A stretch of 64,000 nucleotides of DNA from Gemmatimonadota bacterium (GTDB taxonomy: Bacteria; Gemmatimonadota; Gemmatimonadetes; Longimicrobiales; Longimicrobiaceae): positions 1 to 64,000 of the forward strand of contig JAQBQD010000029.1 in the NCBI GenBank assembly GCA_028287185.1, written 5' to 3'. The translations under genes and the position numbers were made by a program. Positions 61,751 to 64,000 of this stretch are shown here, piece by piece. The notes beneath the pieces are model-generated. The model did not search any database. It saw only the letters and a program-made list of their open reading frames with translations, and was not told where the DNA came from. Numbering within the stretch: the stretch's first letter is position 1; the number at the start of each line of letters is the position of its first letter.

Positions 61751-63763
61751 TCAGCCGGCCAGCCGGGCAACGTGCGCCCGCAGCTCGGCCAACTCCCGCT
61801 CGTATCCCCCGCTCAGGATGGGGAAGCGGAACCAGGTCTTGGGATCGAGGTTCTCGTCGTCCAGGTGGAACGAGGGTGCGTACCGCTCGCGTTTCCACTG
61901 GTTGCGGCTCCACAGGCGGAAGAAGCGCTCCACCCACTGGCCCAGCTGCCGCGCGCCGTAGTCGGGGAAGATGGACTGCGCCTCGCGGAAGGCGTCCACG
62001 GGCCCGCGGCGGTCGCGGATGGCGGCGCGCTCCACCACGTCCAGCACCGGATACGGCATCAGGTCGTCCTCGTCCGTCTGCGCGGCGGCGCTGGGCCGAA
62101 GCTCGGCCGTGGGCTGTTGCTCGTTCACGGCACTCAATGCCGGTATGGGATACACGCCGTGCGGGCCGTCCGTCTCCACCCAGCGCAGCCAGCGGCGCAG
62201 GAACGCCTTGTCGATGCCCGCCACCGGCGCCAGCCCGCCCGCCGTGTCGCCGTCCATCGTCGCGTAGCCGACCGCCGCCTCGCTCCGGTTGCTGGTGGAC
62301 AGCAGCAGCGCGGCGCGCAGGTTCGCCAGCATCCACACGCCCGGCGCCCGAACGCGCGCCTGGATGTTCTGCAGCGTCACGTCGTCGCGCTCCCACGTGA
62401 GCGGGCGGCCGATCGCGTCTTCGATCATCCCGACGTAGCCGGCGACGAGCCCTCCCACCTCCAACTCCAGCAGCTCCGCGCCGGTGCCCTTCGCCACCTG
62501 GCGCGCGGCGTTGCGGGTGACGGGGCCGCTGTTCTCCGTCCCCTGGTAGGCGCACATCAGCAGGGCGCGCACGATGGCCGGGGAGTCCGCCGCGTCCGCC
62601 AGCTCCGGCATGTAGCCCAGCTTGGCGCGGTAGCCGTCCATCCCCAGCTCCGCCACGCCCTGGGCGACCGAGTACGCGACGAGGCACGCCACCGCCGCCG
62701 AGTCCGCCCCGCCGCTCAGCGACAGCACGAAGCCCCGGCTGCGGCTCTTGCGCATGTAGTCGAACAGCGCCAGCGGTACGGCGCGCGCGAACTCCTCCTC
62801 CTTTCGCGTGGCGCTCGTCTCCCACACCGGAAGGACGTACGGCTGCTCGGCCGGCTCCAGCCGCGGGAACGGATACGGCGCGTGGATGCGCAGGTTCTCG
62901 TCGGACCCGTACTCCGGCGTGAAGCTGCCGGTGCGCGACTGCACGGTGCGGGTGATGGAGACGTCCACCACCGCCGTGGTGAGCTGCCAGTCGGCGAACG
63001 AGAAGCGCGGCCCCTCGGCGATGAGCTGCGCGTTGGATGCGATGAGGGCCCCGCCGTCGTAGATCACGCGGCCGGACTCGTTGCCCAGCAGGTTGGCATA
63101 CACGTAGCTCACGCCGAACGCCCTCGACCCTTCGAGTACGAAGCGCCGGCGCACGTCCACCTTGTCGAAGGCGAAGTGGCTGGCGCTCGGGTTCAGGATG
63201 ATGTCCACGCCGCGCCTGGCCAGCGCGCTTCCCGGCCGCGCCGCCACCCAGGCATCCTCGCAGATCTCGAACCCCACGCCCACGCTGCCGAAGTCGCCGT
63301 CCGAGAAGGCGAAATGCAGGTCGCCGATGGGGTACGCCGTGCCGTCCAGCTCCACTTCGCCGCGCGCGTCCAGGGGCCAGGGCTTGAACCAGCGCGGCTC
63401 GTAGTGGATGCCGTCGCCGGCCAGGTAGCGCTTGCCCACGAAGCCCAGGATGCGCGCGTCGCCGATCACGCAGGCGGTGTTGAAGAGCGCGTTGCGGTAG
63501 CTGACGGGAATGCCGAGCGAGACGATCATCCCCTGCGTGTGCGGCAGGATCTCCTTGAGCACCTCCCACGCCATCCGCGGCACGTCGGGCCCGTGGAACG
63601 CGTCCTCGCACCCGTAGCCGGAGATGCACAGCTCGGGAAAGCAGACGATGGACACCTCGCGGCGCCGCGCCTCTTCCAGCGCGCCCAGGATGTTGCGCTT
63701 GTTGCCGTCCCAGTCCAGCGGCGTCTGGTTGACCGTCACCGCGCCGACCTTGATCAGCTTCAT
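61751..63763 (-). CDS. nadE: Glutamine-dependent NAD+ synthetase
   Basis: Converts nicotinic-acid adenine dinucleotide to NAD+ using glutamine. The 670-aa product has an N-terminal nitrilase-type amidase domain (catalytic Glu in FPELCISGYGCED, Lys in GKRYLAGDG, Cys in GFEICEDAWV) and a C-terminal synthetase domain with the PP-loop SLSGGADSAAVA (about 350) and STSNRSEAAVGYATMDGD. ATG 63763 (MKLIKVGAV) is the family start; the frame is open further upstream. The hydrolase gene at 60.6-61.7 kb lies downstream on the same strand. Confidence 0.95.
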   Translation of the reverse strand: MKLIKVGAVTVNQTPLDWDGNKRNILGALEEARRREVSIVCFPELCISGYGCEDAFHGPDVPRMAWEVLKEILPHTQGMIVSLGIPVSYRNALFNTACVIGDARILGFVGKRYLAGDGIHYEPRWFKPWPLDARGEVELDGTAYPIGDLHFAFSDGDFGSVGVGFEICEDAWVAARPGSALARRGVDIILNPSASHFAFDKVDVRRRFVLEGSRAFGVSYVYANLLGNESGRVIYDGGALIASNAQLIAEGPRFSFADWQLTTAVVDVSITRTVQSRTGSFTPEYGSDENLRIHAPYPFPRLEPAEQPYVLPVWETSATRKEEEFARAVPLALFDYMRKSRSRGFVLSLSGGADSAAVACLVAYSVAQGVAELGMDGYRAKLGYMPELADAADSPAIVRALLMCAYQGTENSGPVTRNAARQVAKGTGAELLELEVGGLVAGYVGMIEDAIGRPLTWERDDVTLQNIQARVRAPGVWMLANLRAALLLSTSNRSEAAVGYATMDGDTAGGLAPVAGIDKAFLRRWLRWVETDGPHGVYPIPALSAVNEQQPTAELRPSAAAQTDEDDLMPYPVLDVVERAAIRDRRGPVDAFREAQSIFPDYGARQLGQWVERFFRLWSRNQWKRERYAPSFHLDDENLDPKTWFRFPILSGGYERELAELRAHVARLAG

Positions 63764-63931
63764 CCGTGGCCTCGTCGCTGTTTGCCGAACGCGCCTCGTC
63801 CGTCGAGCCCTGTCATCCACTCGTACCCGGCGGGTTCCGCCGCCCCCGGTCGCGACATTTCGTCCCGCGTTCCGACGCGTCGATGGCCGCGGGCCGGAAG
63901 CACTCCGCTCCGCGGCCTCTCGACCCGTCTC

Positions 63932-64000
63932 TCACATCGCGCGGGGCACGCCCGAAGCCCGCGTGACCGCGTCCGCGGCGGCCAGGCGGTCCCAGTCGAG
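63932..64000 (-). CDS. C-terminal tail of an unidentified gene (5' part off the window)
   Basis: On the minus strand an open frame enters from the right edge and ends at a TGA (63932-63934), reading LDWDRLAAADAVTRASGVPR then AM. It has coding-like third-position GC. Only 22 residues are visible, so no function can be given; the neighbourhood suggests a further NAD-related or unrelated gene. Confidence 0.4.
   Translation of the reverse strand, partial: LDWDRLAAADAVTRASGVPRAM

Overview
The window is a stretch of high-GC bacterial chromosome. It is almost entirely protein-coding and carries no rRNA, tRNA, CRISPR array, integrase or insertion sequence that I can recognise. The gene content suggests a diderm bacterium of the Gemmatimonadota, possibly a Longimicrobium relative: a short primary sigma factor without region 1.1, TolC/HlyD efflux, LspA/RseP/LepB envelope proteases, bacillithiol-type BshB1, an MglA/MglB polarity pair and a short EF-Ts. 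This placement is inferred from family content; no marker phylogeny was run.

Region by region. (1) 1-11.9 kb, minus strand: a growth superoperon read rplM-rpsI-rpsB-tsf-pyrH-frr-uppS-cdsA-dxr-rseP, then a DksA-like gene, a 1-kb spacer holding two inverted copies of a ~160-bp repeat, and mreB-mreC. Strong hairpins cut the superoperon into segments. rplM has a clear promoter followed by a leader terminator that looks like an attenuator. (2) 12.5-16.2 kb, minus: primary-type sigma factor, signal peptidase I and an aldehyde dehydrogenase. (3) 16.5-20.5 kb, minus: a hipBA toxin-antitoxin locus with a frameshifted hipA, a small membrane protein, an NtrC-type sigma-54 activator and a secreted/anchored protein. 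(4) 20.6-23.6 kb, minus: a sulfur module (class V aminotransferase, a free-standing relative of the LarE C-terminal domain, LarE) and a divergent LspA. (5) 24.0-26.2 kb, plus: a PilB/GspE ATPase fused to a degenerate receiver domain. (6) 26.4-31.1 kb: DsbA-like lipoprotein, mnmA with its cysteine desulfurase, a small HIRAN-like protein (plus strand), and BshB1. (7) 31.2-38.1 kb, minus: a complete TolC-HlyD-ABC (MacAB-like) efflux operon preceded by a Yip1-family membrane protein. (8) 38.3-51.1 kb: secreted protein, creatininase-like protein, a very large NtrY-like sensor kinase (plus), a lamin-tail lipoprotein, a membrane protein, a GH6 cellulase, ComM and a secreted protein. (9) 51.2-59.7 kb, minus: dnaX-ebfC-recR, a small membrane protein, mglB, mglA, pgsA, an alpha/beta hydrolase, grpE, dnaJ and a small conserved protein. 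(10) 59.7-64 kb: a Phd/ParE module (plus), a DUF2442 gene remnant, an isochorismatase-fold hydrolase and glutamine-dependent NAD synthetase (minus), and the tail of another minus-strand gene.

Much of the window is housekeeping. The less ordinary parts are the PilB-pseudoreceiver fusion, the LarE / LarE-tail / desulfurase trio, the putative rplM attenuator, the frameshifted hipA, the inverted repeat pair upstream of mreB, and the very large NtrY-like kinase with no regulator beside it. Five promoters share a TTGACA-like / 17 bp / TAtnnT-like layout (rplM, the sigma gene, Yip1, comM and the Phd/ParE module), so the housekeeping sigma here reads ordinary sigma-70 sites.
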